Origin: Mesorhabditis belari
Taxonomy: Eukaryota; Nematoda; Chromadorea; Rhabditida; Rhabditidae
Length of the DNA: 64,000 nucleotides
NCBI GenBank assembly: GCA_958450365.1
Contig: CAUEEP010000898.1
Location: 826,001 to 890,000, forward strand
Reading direction: 5' to 3'
Shown: in pieces, positions 47,991 to 60,176 of the stretch
Layout: each line of letters starts with the position of its first letter
Position numbering within the stretch: position 1 is the first letter of the stretch
Notes under the pieces: model-generated
Database searches by the model: none
Seen by the model: only the letters and a program-made list of their open reading frames with translations
What the model was told of the DNA's origin: nothing
Translations under genes and position numbers: made by a program

Positions 47991-50595
47991 TTTTTCTCTC
48001 CTGGGTTGCTAAGTTGAGAATGATTGGAAGCGGTTGAGCTTTGCAGTCTTTTACGAACAACTGGTCCATATTCATTCACCTGGGATTAAACAACTTTTTT
48101 CATACATTAAAATTCATGTTCAAATTGATAATCAACTGTTTTTAGAGTACCTTTTTGACTAGAGTAGCTTCATCCATTGTGTCATCTAATTCCTTCAAAA
48201 GTAGCGATCTCTCTTCCTCGGTCATTTGCTATTCTTGCATTTGAAACAATGAATCAACTTGGAACCAACCTGCATTAGTTGCAAAGCTTCGCTTTGTTCT
48301 TCACCAATTGTGTTAATTGAAGTGGTTCTTTGTAATCGTTCAAAGTAACGTTTTTGGTGGAGTTGAACTAATTTGCTTGAAACCTGAAAATCCTCGAGTA
48401 TTTGAATTGTATTTTAACGACATACCTAGGTAGCCAAATTTCAAGAAAGTTTTAACTGTTCTTTTCACAATCTATTCAATTATTTAACGAACCCTTTCCC
48501 TTTTCAGCATTCCATCCCATTCAAGATCAACTAATCCTCCTTTTTGTGCAATCGCTCTTTTCACTCTTCTCGCAAAAGCAATCGCATCTTCTCCCTCCTT
48601 CAATTCTCTTCTTTTTTTCAAAAAACCAATTTTCCTACTTGTTTTGTCATTTTGGGTAGATACCAAATATCGCAAATAATCGCCCATGATGTCATCATAC
48701 GCCACAAATACTAAAAGCAAGGAGTTGCGGGTCAATGCTTTTTAAATCAACTCTCCTACCTCACCATATGACTGTTCAGAAGAGTTCCAGAAAGCATCGG
48801 TTAATCGACTATCATATTTCATAGCTATTGGGTAGATTGTCGAACCTATCTGAAATTGAGTGTTTTTAATGTTTAAATTTTGATTTTTAAGCTTTAGTCT
48901 AACCTCAAATGACCCTTTTTTGAACATCATAACTCCCGTGTTGTTAATGCAAGTACCTTCCGGAAAAATGATAATTGGAAGTTTTGATTCATCATTTGTA
49001 TGTTCTTTCAGTCTAAATTTAAGTCTTTTAGTTCTACATTTACCAAAAGCTAGCCAACCTTTCCGTGACTTGTTTTCGATCGTTCGCCTCACTACGTTCA
49101 AACCAAATATGATGTTCACCACGACTGAGAGCTGTTTGCATAAATCCTATATGTAACTCATAGAAGTTTTTATCGCATAAATAGTAATTTAAACACTGAA
49201 CCTAAAATTCCTCCTTGTTTTTGCCCAATCATTGCATAACAATTGTCAGTGCTCAAAATGAGAACATCAATTGGTGAGGTGTGATTTGCCACACATATTC
49301 CACCACGATCTGCTCGATTTTCTCTGTAAATTTATAAAATGACTATGGCTGAGAAAAAGCCCGGACAGACAGACTCTGCTCTTTTACGTACAGTAGATTA
49401 ATTACTCAATTTCTGTCTTAGAGAGCTAAAAGTTTGATCGTTTGTAGTACAAGAAATACCGCTGCTGAACAGTAACTCACTGATCGTGGTAGCGAATAAT
49501 CGAAGAAAAACTTCTTGCCACGATTCTCATTGACATTAGCATTGCATGTCGATACAACCATTTTCGTGTTCTTAATTTTTATCGTTGCTTCAATTTAAAC
49601 TATTAACAAATACCCTTGATGAGGGATGAGTCCAATAGTGAAACAAGTGATCACCATCATGAAAAATCCCACTCCGAAAACGGCCGTTCGCAAGGGAACA
49701 AGCACAAAATAGCGAAGGAAAAATCCGCCAACCCATAGCGTTGTCAACTTCCAACTGAAAAAAATATTTTTGAGATCAAGAATGCAGCTAAGTAGCTTGA
49801 AGGAAAGAAAAACCATGCATAAAAAGAAAGTCTAGTCATGCGGTATTCTACTCACTCACCCCAACGGCAACATTTGACCTCTGAATAAGAAAGTTAAAAC
49901 TACAAACACGTAAAATCAAATGAATAAGAATTTACAAAATACACAATTCTATAATTCTTACCTAATATACTGAAACGAAAACCGGGTTCTTGTGAGTAGA
50001 TTCCATGATGGAAGTTGTTCGGCCTTAAACCGACTTGTGACTTGGTCCTCGATTATTGCCTTCCATTCCTGCCTAGAAATCTAATTTCTAAAATATTATT
50101 TATTTTCTACCGTAATGAAATCAAGACTGTCATTAACGATCACTCTAACAGTCTTTTGATTGCCTGGTTCGATCTCATTTCCATACAATTTTGACTCAAG
50201 TGCTTCGGATTTCTCTCGAACAATCAATGTGCCTAAAACCGAAATCGGTGAATCTTTTGCACATTTGAAGATTTCTACAATTTTAATAACACAGACCAAT
50301 ATCGCTACTGGAAGATCTTCTCAGTCGAGTTGTTCCTTCGAGAGTTTCATCAGTTTCATACTCGATCTCATTAATTGGATATGCCGAAGAACCCCACTAA
50401 ATTTTTTTTTTACTTACGATGTGTTCCAAAGACAACCAAAAATTTAAATCATATATTTACCTCAAATATCCGCAACAAAACATCAGCGTAGAATTCTCGA
50501 ATACCAAGTGACTTGCCAAATGTCGCGAGGATAATCACTACTATCAATAAAAGCACAACGGGTGGTACCAACAATAGTAATAAAATTCCAAACAT
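47991..50595 (-). CDS. Glycerol-3-phosphate acyltransferase, GPAT3/4 type (ACL-4/ACL-5-like)
   Basis: The start MFGILLLLLVPPVVLLLIVV is a membrane anchor. Family-typical blocks follow: SWNLLTRTRFSFQYIR, a second hydrophobic hairpin (FGVGFFMMVITCFTIGLIP), the catalytic acyltransferase motif NHTSPID (about 49275-49295), the substrate motif FPEGTCINN with VMMFKKGSFE (about 48900-48965), IYPIAMKYD, FWNSSEQ, YLWRMMTSWAI, and GGLVDLEWDGMLKRE. The enzyme acylates glycerol-3-phosphate at the ER or lipid droplet in the first step of triacylglycerol and phospholipid synthesis. Introns are about 40-45 nt, and using the 41-nt one after MTKQ restores the family reading frame. The C-terminus is extended by about 90 residues beyond LKRER with a Gln/Glu-rich segment. 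A reverse AATAAA lies at 47890-47895, facing the MRTF 3' end. Confidence 0.9.
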
Positions 50596-51328
50596 CCGAA
50601 TTTACTTTTGTTCTGAATACTTTCAAGCAATCAAGTGTTCTAAAAAATTTTCTTTTGCTCAATCGAAAATTTATTCTCTGGACAGAATAGAGGCAAAAGG
50701 GTTTGAGGCAAGATAAGTGTATAGGTGAAGCAAAAGATAAAAGGGTCAACGGTGGGACAACACAAAACAGACCACCAGGAATCAAGCATAATTTCTCTTA
50801 TGATTTGGCATAAACAACATCCGATGGGCTGAAAGTTCAACTTTTGAAAGATGCTAGCTGTCTGGAAATTTTAGTTTATTGTTAGGCACTCAAACGCAGA
50901 TACCTAGCGTTTTGTATTTTCCCTTTGGCAAAAAATCAAAAGAAAATCAATTGCCGGATGAAAAGGAGTGACTTGTGATTAGAAAGAAAAAAGTTGTTTA
51001 TTGGGTTCCTTTCATATATTTGGGAAAAGAGGGGTCAATCTCAAAAATACGAGTAGCGATAGGAAATGAGAGAATTTGGGAGAAAAGGTAACAAGAGAGG
51101 GAAAAGGGAAAGTTCCTTGTGAAATATCTATTGCTAATCTTTCTCTTTCTTTTCTTGAAAACCAGCAGCAGCAAGGCAAAGTACAAGTCGACAATAAAAT
51201 ATGTTTTCGTAACTTATTTGATTTTACATATGTGTTTAGTTATGTATATTATTAGATTTCAACATTCTGAAATTTATTGATTGAGTAAACAGAATAAACC
51301 CGTTTTAATATATTTTTTGCAAATGAAT
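50596..51328. other. Intergenic, no gene seen
   Basis: This AT-rich spacer between two minus-strand genes contains no splice-consistent frame. The distance is too large for a typical nematode operon spacer of about 100-400 bp. Confidence 0.4.
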
Positions 51329-51795
51329 TTATTTTCCATGTGCATCACCCAATTGAACTTCTTGACTTTCAGCCAACAAATCAGAGCTTCGATTGTGAGA
51401 TTGCAATTTGTTCGAAGCTGCTGCCTAAACCTTTTCCTAAGTGATTATTAAACTTTATCATAAACAAAAATACCTTTGCTTTCTTCTGTTTATCGATTCG
51501 TTTCACCACACATTTATACCATAAAAAGATCATCACAAAGCTTAGAATGAACGGGAGAAATACGGGAGCAATAACTGCCTGAATTGTATGCAATTGTTAA
51601 GAAATCAAATCAGGTAACTTGCCACTAACGCAATAATTCGCTGTTCACTGAAAAGTTCATTGCCCAAACCAGTAGAAGATGGATTCTGTATAGGTTAAAA
51701 TTTATTTGTGGATTTAGTGATCTTGCAACCTGTTGTACATCAGGATCGATCCATCCATTATCAGCTAATCGATTATTCCCGGCTGATTCCGACAT
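51329..51795 (-). CDS. Small single-pass membrane protein
   Basis: Four exons encode about 109 residues. A polar N-terminus (MSESAGNNRLADNGWIDPDV) is followed by NELFSEQRIIALV, one TM helix (IAPVFLPFILSFVMIFLWY), a basic stop-transfer KCVVKRIDKQKKAK and a polar tail ending QEVQLGDAHGK. The intron 51579-51622 has the near-ideal GC donor G/GCAAGT, and its removal joins ALV directly to AVIAPVF in frame. No signal peptide precedes the helix. I do not recognise the family; it is the kind of short gene often missed by annotation. Confidence 0.65.
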
Positions 51796-52794
51796 CGAAA
51801 TAGAATTGGTGTTTGCAAGAGTTGAAGTGTTTTCGAGTTCCCCTTTTCACTTCAAGAATGGCAAGCTGTGGGTATGGGTTGGCACTCGTTTTCTCCCTTT
51901 TTCTCTCCAATGGTCGGCAATGGTCGTCACACGAGTGGAGGGATTCCTGGAGAAGGCAAGAAGGCAGAGCAATGGAAAGAGAAAAACTCCTCCTCACAAA
52001 AAGCAAGACCGGTTTCTCTCCTTTTTTTTGTCCTTAAGTGGAGAGATTTGCGGTTGATCGGAGACGAGTCGAGAAACACCCAAACAAAATGAGAATAGGT
52101 TTTAGTCGTAACAAGTTAAAGATACAAAAGGTAATATGGATGAGACGAATGGATGGCAGAGTTCAGGACTATTTGGAGAATCCAAAAGATAGGATCTAAA
52201 GGTCAAGGTGGAAATTAAGACAAAAAGCAAGATGGCTGAAGAAAAGAAGACTTCGCTAAACCGGATCAGTTTTGCCTGAAATTATTTGCAATCCATCAAA
52301 AGGTCTTCCGGGTTTTGAAATTCTTTCTTGATTTAATTCGATGTTATTAGGCTGTCCAGAAAGTCTTTTCTTTCATGATAAATATTTCTTATTCTTTCTA
52401 TTAATCGATTGTAAATTAAGCTAGTGGATTTATCTTTTTGCATTGCATCGATTGTGACTTGAACTCAATAGCACATTTACCTAATAAACGTTAGGTGTGC
52501 AGTGTTTTATTGTTTTTAGATTGCAGTTTTTGTCAGAGGAAAAGGCACTTTATTATAGAACCCTCATGAAAGGTATTATAGTTACAACAATGACATGAAA
52601 TTAAAAATATTTGGCAAAAAAGATACCGGTGAAAGGGGAAAAAAAGTGCGTAGCTACACGTTTTGATTGAATGTTTTAATCGTTAACGAGTGTTAGATGA
52701 AGACAAAATGTACAGAAATTGAAAACGATGGGTCTGCAAGTCAGAAAGCTAAGCGAAATCAAAGTAGAAATTAACACGAATTGTCAATTTGCAA
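51796..52794. other. Intergenic, with a lone mariner-type terminus
   Basis: No gene is seen. At 52350-52378 the sequence TTAGGCTGTCCAGAAAGTCT, followed by TTTCTTTC, matches the terminus of MITE copy C but has no partner end nearby, so it is a truncated copy or solo end. Confidence 0.45.
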
Positions 52795-55700
52795 TCAAAC
52801 TGGAGCCACAGCAGAAGAGATCGAATTTACTTCTTCATCCTCATCTTTGTCGCGATTTTTCTCGGCTTCGCCATCAAGCTGAATATTTGTTGAATAAATT
52901 TAGATTTAACGAAGCTTTTGAGCCAAGTTTTTCCCTAATAATACCTACGGAGCAAAGTTCAAAATCACCGTCTCCAGTAATTTATTGTATGGCTTAGGCT
53001 CTGTGTTGTTGCTGCCGAAAGTAGCCACCATTATCATTACCATTCGTATATTTGCAACTTTTTGTATTTCACCCACCACCAAAAGTTCAAATATAGAAAA
53101 CAAATGCGGAAGGACATAAACCCGAGAAAAGGCAATAAGAATAATTGCAAATGGAAACATCCAAGCGGTTCTCTAAAAAACTTCAGTAAATTCCTTTGTT
53201 TACAAGAAAAAGAACCCGATCCATTTTGAGAGCCAATGTCACAGTGACTAGCACCACTTGAATCCCTGTGTACAACCAGAGCTTTTTAGGGTTTATCTAT
53301 AATAGTTCTTTTCAAATTGACATACTCATTTTCTTACCCGATCATATCCAGAAACCGCTTTTGAGTAATGCTTCAATGGCGTCACGATTAACAGAGCTCT
53401 TTCGACCAACCGAATATCTCGAAGATTTCGACAACCCAAATACATAAACACACCGAATAAGACAGCCATTGGAACACTTATTGTGTTATCTAAAAAGGTA
53501 ATGACATAAATCATTCTGATGACTCGTACCTAGTTCTCCTCCAAGAATGATAACTACAACGAACAATATGGCCACTCCAAATGTCGATACTCTCTGTTCG
53601 ATGACATACAATGGTTCTAGAATCTTCAATAGTTCTTGAAAGGCTTTTTAATCTCACCTTCTTTCTCTCCTGGTGCTTTTCTTTTGTTAACTGTTAAAGC
53701 ATCGATGTGAGCCATTGATTGAGCTGCTGCTGCACACATCCATGGTAATCCAAATGTTGAACAAAGTGCTGTTAGTAGGCCTGAAAAATAAAATTTTAAA
53801 AGTGCTGTTTATCAACATTAAATTGTTTCTAATAGTTACTTCTTTTTGAATCAATTTATGGTTTAAAGTTATTTACCCATTAAAATCACATCTCCGTGAA
53901 GACCACCACCTTTGGAGACTCGTTTTTTCTTCAGAATCAACAATCTTAAACTTATTTCATATTTTAAAGAACAGCTCAAATACTCAGTGATGCCAGTTTC
54001 CAAAAACAAAAGTGTGTAAACAAGGAATCCAGCAAGAAGCGCCAATGCGTGAACTTTGCATGAATGCTCTTTTAGAGAGATTTCAAAAAGACCAAAAAAT
54101 TTCTCATTTGAAGACCACAATTTCTTTCGATCAGTCATATCAATTTCCTTAAAATACGTTTTTGATGTTATTTCCTATTTTCATGCCTGTAATTGAACAT
54201 CCCCAGACAGAATATAATAAGCAGCAGTGGCGATGCCCACCGATAGAACGGCTCCAAAATCAGAAATCACTCGTCGAAGCTGGAATCCTTTTGCTCGAAA
54301 AATTACTAGATTTTTATACAAACCCGTCTCTCGATGCGAAATGAGTTCTTGGCGTTCTTGAAGATATTGGCCAGTTGGAAAGTTCCGAGGAAAAGAACCA
54401 AACTCAAAAGAGCCACATTGGGAGAACCTTTTGAAGAACAATTTTCTTTCACAGTCCCGTTTTGAAGTTGCTAAATTTATTTATCAGCTTGATTCAAGCC
54501 ATTGCAATTTACGTTGCTAAATGTTACGTTACCTTTCCATTCGATGTACAATCTTCGTAGTGTTTGAGGTTCATGATTGGATTTTCGTTAAGAGCCGATT
54601 GCAAGAAAAAGAAGCTCTCCATGATAAAAATGGCACAAATCAATGTCTCAAATATATCTTCCGTAAACGATGTAACTAAAACATGTTTATAAAGTATAAC
54701 TTCCCAATTTGAAACCTTTGTGTAATAACTTCGAGAGTCCAAAACAGCAATGAACAATACAAATCACCAAGCACCACCATCCTGTGAAATATCGCACTGT
54801 TTGATAATCCACTCCCATTTCCGTGCTGATCTAAAAAGTTTTCAGTATTAATTTAAAATTTCTTTGCTGACCTCATAAAGAGCCACTTCAAAAATGAGAA
54901 CCGGTCCAGTTGGAGCTTGAATGATCAATGGTTGACAAGAGGCAAACGACCAAATTCCATTTGATAGTACCATTGAGATCAAAGTTTGGAAAACTCCAAA
55001 CTGATTATTTGTGTATTTGCCTAGAATTGTCTGATAGTTGGATAATGTTTTTAATAACTCACCCAAAAGTCCGCCAAAACATAAGCCAGCAGGGATTGTG
55101 GCGATGAGAGTAAAGAGAGTCGCCCAAATCACTTTCTTGTGGCAAGCATCTGTCCAATCACTCCTAAAAACAAAGTTTCATTTTTTGTCAAATAAAATCA
55201 CATTGCAAAATCGTTTAATCTGAAGTTAAACTTACGAGAATTGTTGAAATCTCCGTTTGTAATCTCTAATCACTCCACCAAAGAATCGCCGTTCTCTCAT
55301 TGAATGCCAGAAGGCATCTTTTGGCACAATCAATGTTGTTTCTTCGTAAAATGGAGCAGCTAAATTTTGTTTAGTATTAAAATTTTATTCTATTTTTTTG
55401 CCTATAAAGTACATAAAGCTAAAAACATACGTGCAAGATGAACTTTTCCTTTCATATCTTGGACAATCCATTGAGGATGAATTCCTGCAACTCTTTTTCA
55501 TTTTTTTCTTTTTTTCTAATTAATACCGCTTTTCTTTCTTGTTATTGCTACTTTTTCTGTCCATCTTCTCTCTCGTTCAGCCAAAGTTTGTCGAATTTCA
55601 TCTGTTCGAATCAATTTTCTGCTATCGATGCTTCCAGGAGGGATAATTATTGCCTCTGACAAAAAACTAAACACAAAACAGTCAAATAAATGCAGTTTAA

Positions 55701-57480
55701 TTACCAGTCAAGATTTTGCGCAATATCGTTAGCTGATTTTGCCGTGTATAATAACGGTTTAAAGATCTAAAATAAAGTACAAAATTTATCCGGTTGCTAA
55801 TTTTATAAACCTTATTCGAAAGGACCGCGCAGAGTGCCTTTCCGGCTTGAAGCGAATCAAGAATTTCTGGTTGTGGCGGAACACACAAAAAGATAAAGAA
55901 ACGAACAGCCACATTACCCTGCAAACAAACTTTTTATAGTAAATTCTCAATAAAATATGAGTGTTTACCTCCTTTCCACAAATCGGAGTTGACAAACGAC
56001 AAATAACCAGTCGACTCTCTTTCATTCCATATTGCTCACAAACATACACCTACGAATTTAAAGATTAATACAGAGTGGCTAATAAGTATTGTCGCGTGCC
56101 TGAAAGCGTGTTACTCCTCGAGCTTAGTGCCAAACCTCATGAGTAACATATCAAAATGTTGCTAAGAGTCTAGGAAATCTAAATATACGCATGGATTTTT
56201 GAGACAATGCCTGTGAAAGATTTTATTGCGATTTTATTCTTGTGCTTCTCAAACAAGACAAGACACAAGACGCTGTTCGCTTTTTTATAGTGCAAATTAG
56301 ATTTCCTAGATTTCTGGCAATATTTTTTTATGATTCCGAACTAATCTCGAGGAGTAACACGTGTTCAAACACGCGATAATACTTATTAGCCACTCTGTAT
56401 TAACATTGTTAATAATAGTAAACCTGCACAACATCGGCAGCTTCAGCTACTAAAGAATCATCAAGCATCGGCTGGGCTCCATCTCGTTCTGGATGATAAA
56501 AAAGAGATAAGCTGTAATTGGAGCTTTGATTTGCTTTTTGGGAATTTTCTTACGCTCTGCTTCTCTTGAATGATTCTCTCAGTCGATTTCCATTACGGAA
56601 GTCAGAATCAGTGCTTCGGCGTGGGAATGCTGTCTCAGCTAGACTCTATTTAATAAAGCAAACTTTATTTTAACTCACAAGGTACAATAGAAGGGTTTCG
56701 ATTCATGATTGCCGATCTAGTGTGAGGTAACTAAATTGGATTATAATGCTTCAGTAAAAACGAGTCGTTAAACCATTTGTCCAACCGAAGAATTTCGAGG
56801 TATACGATCTTTTGGAGTCCATCTAAATTCACTTTTTGTTTTTACTCTTGACCTATTCTTACCCATCGGCTGCCAGCAAAGAATGAACATGTTCTTTCAT
56901 CGTTGGATTGTTTTGCACTAATTCCTGAATTTAAGATGCTTTTCCCAATAGAAACTCTTCCAACTTTTGTCACAATATCACATAATTCCATGTAGTGTTC
57001 AACTGTGACGTCAAGAATTGTGGCCCCTAAAACTTCTCATGGATCTGGATAATTGGCTGGGAAACACATGGAAACAATAAAGATTGCAACGCACCTTTTT
57101 GTAAAACGTTTTTTAGATATTGAAAATAGAAGAAGAGAATTGTTGGTTGATAGGGTTCTCCCCATTTGGTGTTTCCACCGGTTACATCCTAAATTGGCAC
57201 ATTGTTTGACACAAGCAATAAAAATAAATTGAGTTGAACTTTACTCATGAAATTGGAATTACCCACCTCTTCGTATCGTAGAAAGCGAGATGCCTCTTTC
57301 CATTGAAGTTCCTCTGGATCGTGATGGTAAAGCTCGAAGAGCAGCTAAATTTTCCGTTTGTCATTTAAATTGTAAACAAAAAATAATGTTTCTTACTTAG
57401 TTGATTTTTGAAAAACTCACAGGAATTGAAGCGCCGTCGACTTGTGAAATTTGCTCCAAACTCGGTTCACCCGGAATCAT
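52795..57480 (-). CDS. SLC4-family bicarbonate/anion transporter (ABTS-like)
   Basis: The cytosolic N-terminal domain includes LLFELYHHDPEELQWKEASR, a family-typical block, and KWGEPYQPTILFF, SDERTCSFF-like and ESRLVICRLSTPICGKE blocks. The membrane domain includes WATLFTLIATIPAGLCFGG, the SLC4 signature region SCQPLIIQAPTGPVLIFEVA, DIFETLICAIFIMESFFF and TPLKHYSKAVSGYDR. The protein ends in LVLDGEAEKNRDKDEDEE and a stop at 52795-52797. SLC4 proteins exchange chloride/bicarbonate or cotransport bicarbonate at the plasma membrane. The start ATG (57480) follows CTAAATTTAG/ATTTT on the minus strand, a likely trans-splice site. Exon joins between about 56400 and 56900 are uncertain; one may need a further GC donor. 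A MITE sits at 56071-56397 in an intron. Confidence 0.85.
56071..56397. mobile_element. TA-flanked MITE in an SLC4 intron
   Basis: Inverted termini of at least 28 bp: CAGAGTGGCTAATAAGTATT continuing GTCGCGTG on the left, and the same with one mismatch inverted on the right, with TA on both sides. The next bases also pair (GTGTTACTCCTCGAG against CTCGAGGAGTAACAC). The element is 327 bp and non-coding, and unrelated in sequence to the mariner-type copies. Confidence 0.8.
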
Positions 57481-60176
57481 AAAATCTAAATTTAGAAGCC
57501 ACTTGAAGATTTGGTAGAACTTGAAAAGCTTAATAAAGTTTTCAACATTGTAGTGTTTCTTAAGACCGAATGTGTATTTTGCAGCTAGGCAGCTAGCCAA
57601 AATTGTTGAAGAAAGGTGGATTTTAAAGGAGAACTTTATTGAGAATGTGGAAATCCCTTTGATGGAATAAAAGGAATAAATTTCGGTAGTAAGATTTTGC
57701 TTGAGCTCCGCTGTATGATTCATGCTAGATTTAAACAAAAAAAAATATTTCTAAGGCTTTTGAAAATAAACAGAAAGATTTTGCAATAACTCTTTTAACC
57801 AATTCAGTTTCGTAAACAAGATGCTAACATGATGGATTGCGGGGAAATAGGTAATCTCAAGCTGGAAGTATTGGCGTGTTTTGTAAAGAGATCTCTTCTC
57901 ACATTGAAACGAACATAAATAATCGTGGTTTTTAGAATGAAAAAGAAAAGAAAGCAAGGATTTCCTTTGTGATGGCCTCGATGAACATATGTTTCCTCCT
58001 TCTTCTTGAACCTATTGAGAGTTCACATGTGTGTGTTGGCACGCGAGTTTCTCCCTTCGTTTCATTGGGCTTCCACTTGATCCTTCTTTACTTTGAAGTG
58101 AATGAAAAGGGTGAAAGCTTCAAGAAGAAAGTTGTTGTGACTTTTCACACGAATTAGCTCCCTGATTTTAACTCTCGAAAGGGGAAAAGCTCTGATTTAA
58201 AACCCACGAAGTACTTTGGCATTTTCTGGAGAAATTCTGAAAATATGTAGCCCTAGAAAATTTACGAAATCTATGAATCATCTTAACTTTTTCGATTTCT
58301 AAATATTTGCAAACAGCACAAGATCCGTAATAGCAGAAATTTAAAAAAAAATAATCTTTATAAAAAGTGAGTCATAATTGCAAAAACGTATGCTATATTT
58401 TGAAAAAAAAAATTGTAGCCATTATTTTTGTGAGAAGTGGAACGCCCATTCAAAAGTAGTTGAAGGCTAGAGGGGTAGAGAGGCGGATTGAAACGTGTTC
58501 GGGGATTTCCCCGTCCAAGTCCAGAAAAGAAATTTGAGGCCTAGTCTTCCTTCATCTTTTCCCTCCTTATCCGTCCACCACTTCTATTCAATCGGTCTTC
58601 CGCTTTTTTTAAACAACCCCCGGAAAAAGGTCATATACTACAACAACAATTCAGAGGATTAATCGGAAAAATGGATTGTTGGAAAAGGAAAAGAGTCAAA
58701 CAATGGAAAGTTAAAGAAAAGGAGTTGTAAAAACCCTAAATTTAGCTCTCAAAGCTTTTCAAGATAAAAAATGGATTCAAAGACCCAAGGCTATGGCCGA
58801 AAATTCTCATTTTGTGGCCATCCAAGTGACCATCAAGTGGCCGATATTGGCCCTGCTTCTTTCGGAAAAAGAGACACTGAGATCTTTATTGTTTTTGGTT
58901 TTCAATCCACAAAAATTTTAAGTCATGTTTCGTCAATTGTTTTTTGTTACAAAAACGAGAAATCTCTTCAGTATACCCACGTAAAAATCGATTCAATCCG
59001 AGCGTTAATTTTCGCAGGAAATCCATTATGAAGGTCACATTCAAATTTTGAACCCAATCCACCATTTTTTGCACTTTTTATATAGTGCCAAAAATGGGGA
59101 CAAAAAGAGGTTATCAGTTTGAGCTTAAATGGATGAATAACCCTATTGTTCTTCCCAACACAGAATAAGCCTTTTCCATTGTCTGTTAGGTGATAGCCAA
59201 GGAACCCTCAAAAGAACAAAAGGAAATCACTGCACGAGCACAGATTTTGGCATCATTTGAGAAAATGAATTCAAATGGAAATAAGATCCCATGTGAATCC
59301 TTAAATATTCCCCGATGAACTTGGATTCCGTTGTCTTTTTGACAATGCATGAAGACCAAAAGATTCAATAGAAACGTGGAAAAACGAAATTAAAAATTTT
59401 GGCAAAATCTTAAAGGATGTCTATTATTGGAATAAAAAAGAACAGACTTCAAGCCATGGTACATTTTTTCATATGTAATTGCAAGAAGATAAATTTGTAG
59501 TCACTAAGAAGGCCACTTGCTTTATCCAACAGTTTTTGCATGGTGACTAATACTAGTTTACTCAAAATGTAAAGATCAAAAAACATTCGCGTTTCTAATG
59601 TTTTGTCTTTTTTTGTATCAAAACGAACACGAGGAGGTTTTTTAATTTAGGAGCAGATTACAAATTTTGGGTGGACAAGCGATGGATAGATTGAAGGATG
59701 GATGGACAGACCCCATCCCATCCTTCCTCTTCCCCAATCCTCCTCCTCTTTCCACCGATAAACCTTCCTGTGCCTTCTTTTTTACTCATTTCTTTTCGCG
59801 AACAAATCAACAAGTCTTTTCTTTTTCGAAGGTCTTTTGGAAAAAACGAACCAAAACCAAAATTGCGCCTTCAATTTGGTAACTTTAATCCCGTGTTTAA
59901 AGAAGAGGAACTGGAGAAATTATCTCAAGAAATGGCGACTACAAAATCAAAGTTTAAATTTTCGCAAAATTGCTGAGTTTGCTGAGTTTTGAACAGACTC
60001 TTAAAAAAATATTTTAAAAAATGTGATGGGGAAAAACTTACTATTAGGGGATTTTTCTAAAATACTTAAGTTATCGAGTTATATACAAAATCGGGTGAAC
60101 GATGTACATGGTAAACCGTCGGTTTTTATTGGATTTTGCTTTAAAATATAAGAAAATGTTTTGATAAAACATCAGT
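57481..60176. other. Intergenic, no gene seen
   Basis: Both strands carry open frames of 60-90 codons, but none shows introns that extend it or a recognisable motif. The part next to 57480 is probably the promoter of the SLC4 gene. Confidence 0.4.

Noticed and set aside
49340..49400. GACAGACAGAC-type sequence as a short tandem or CRISPR-like repeat
   Set aside because: Similar short CTGTCTGTC words occur once each at about 46530, 49370 and 25605; there is no spaced array.
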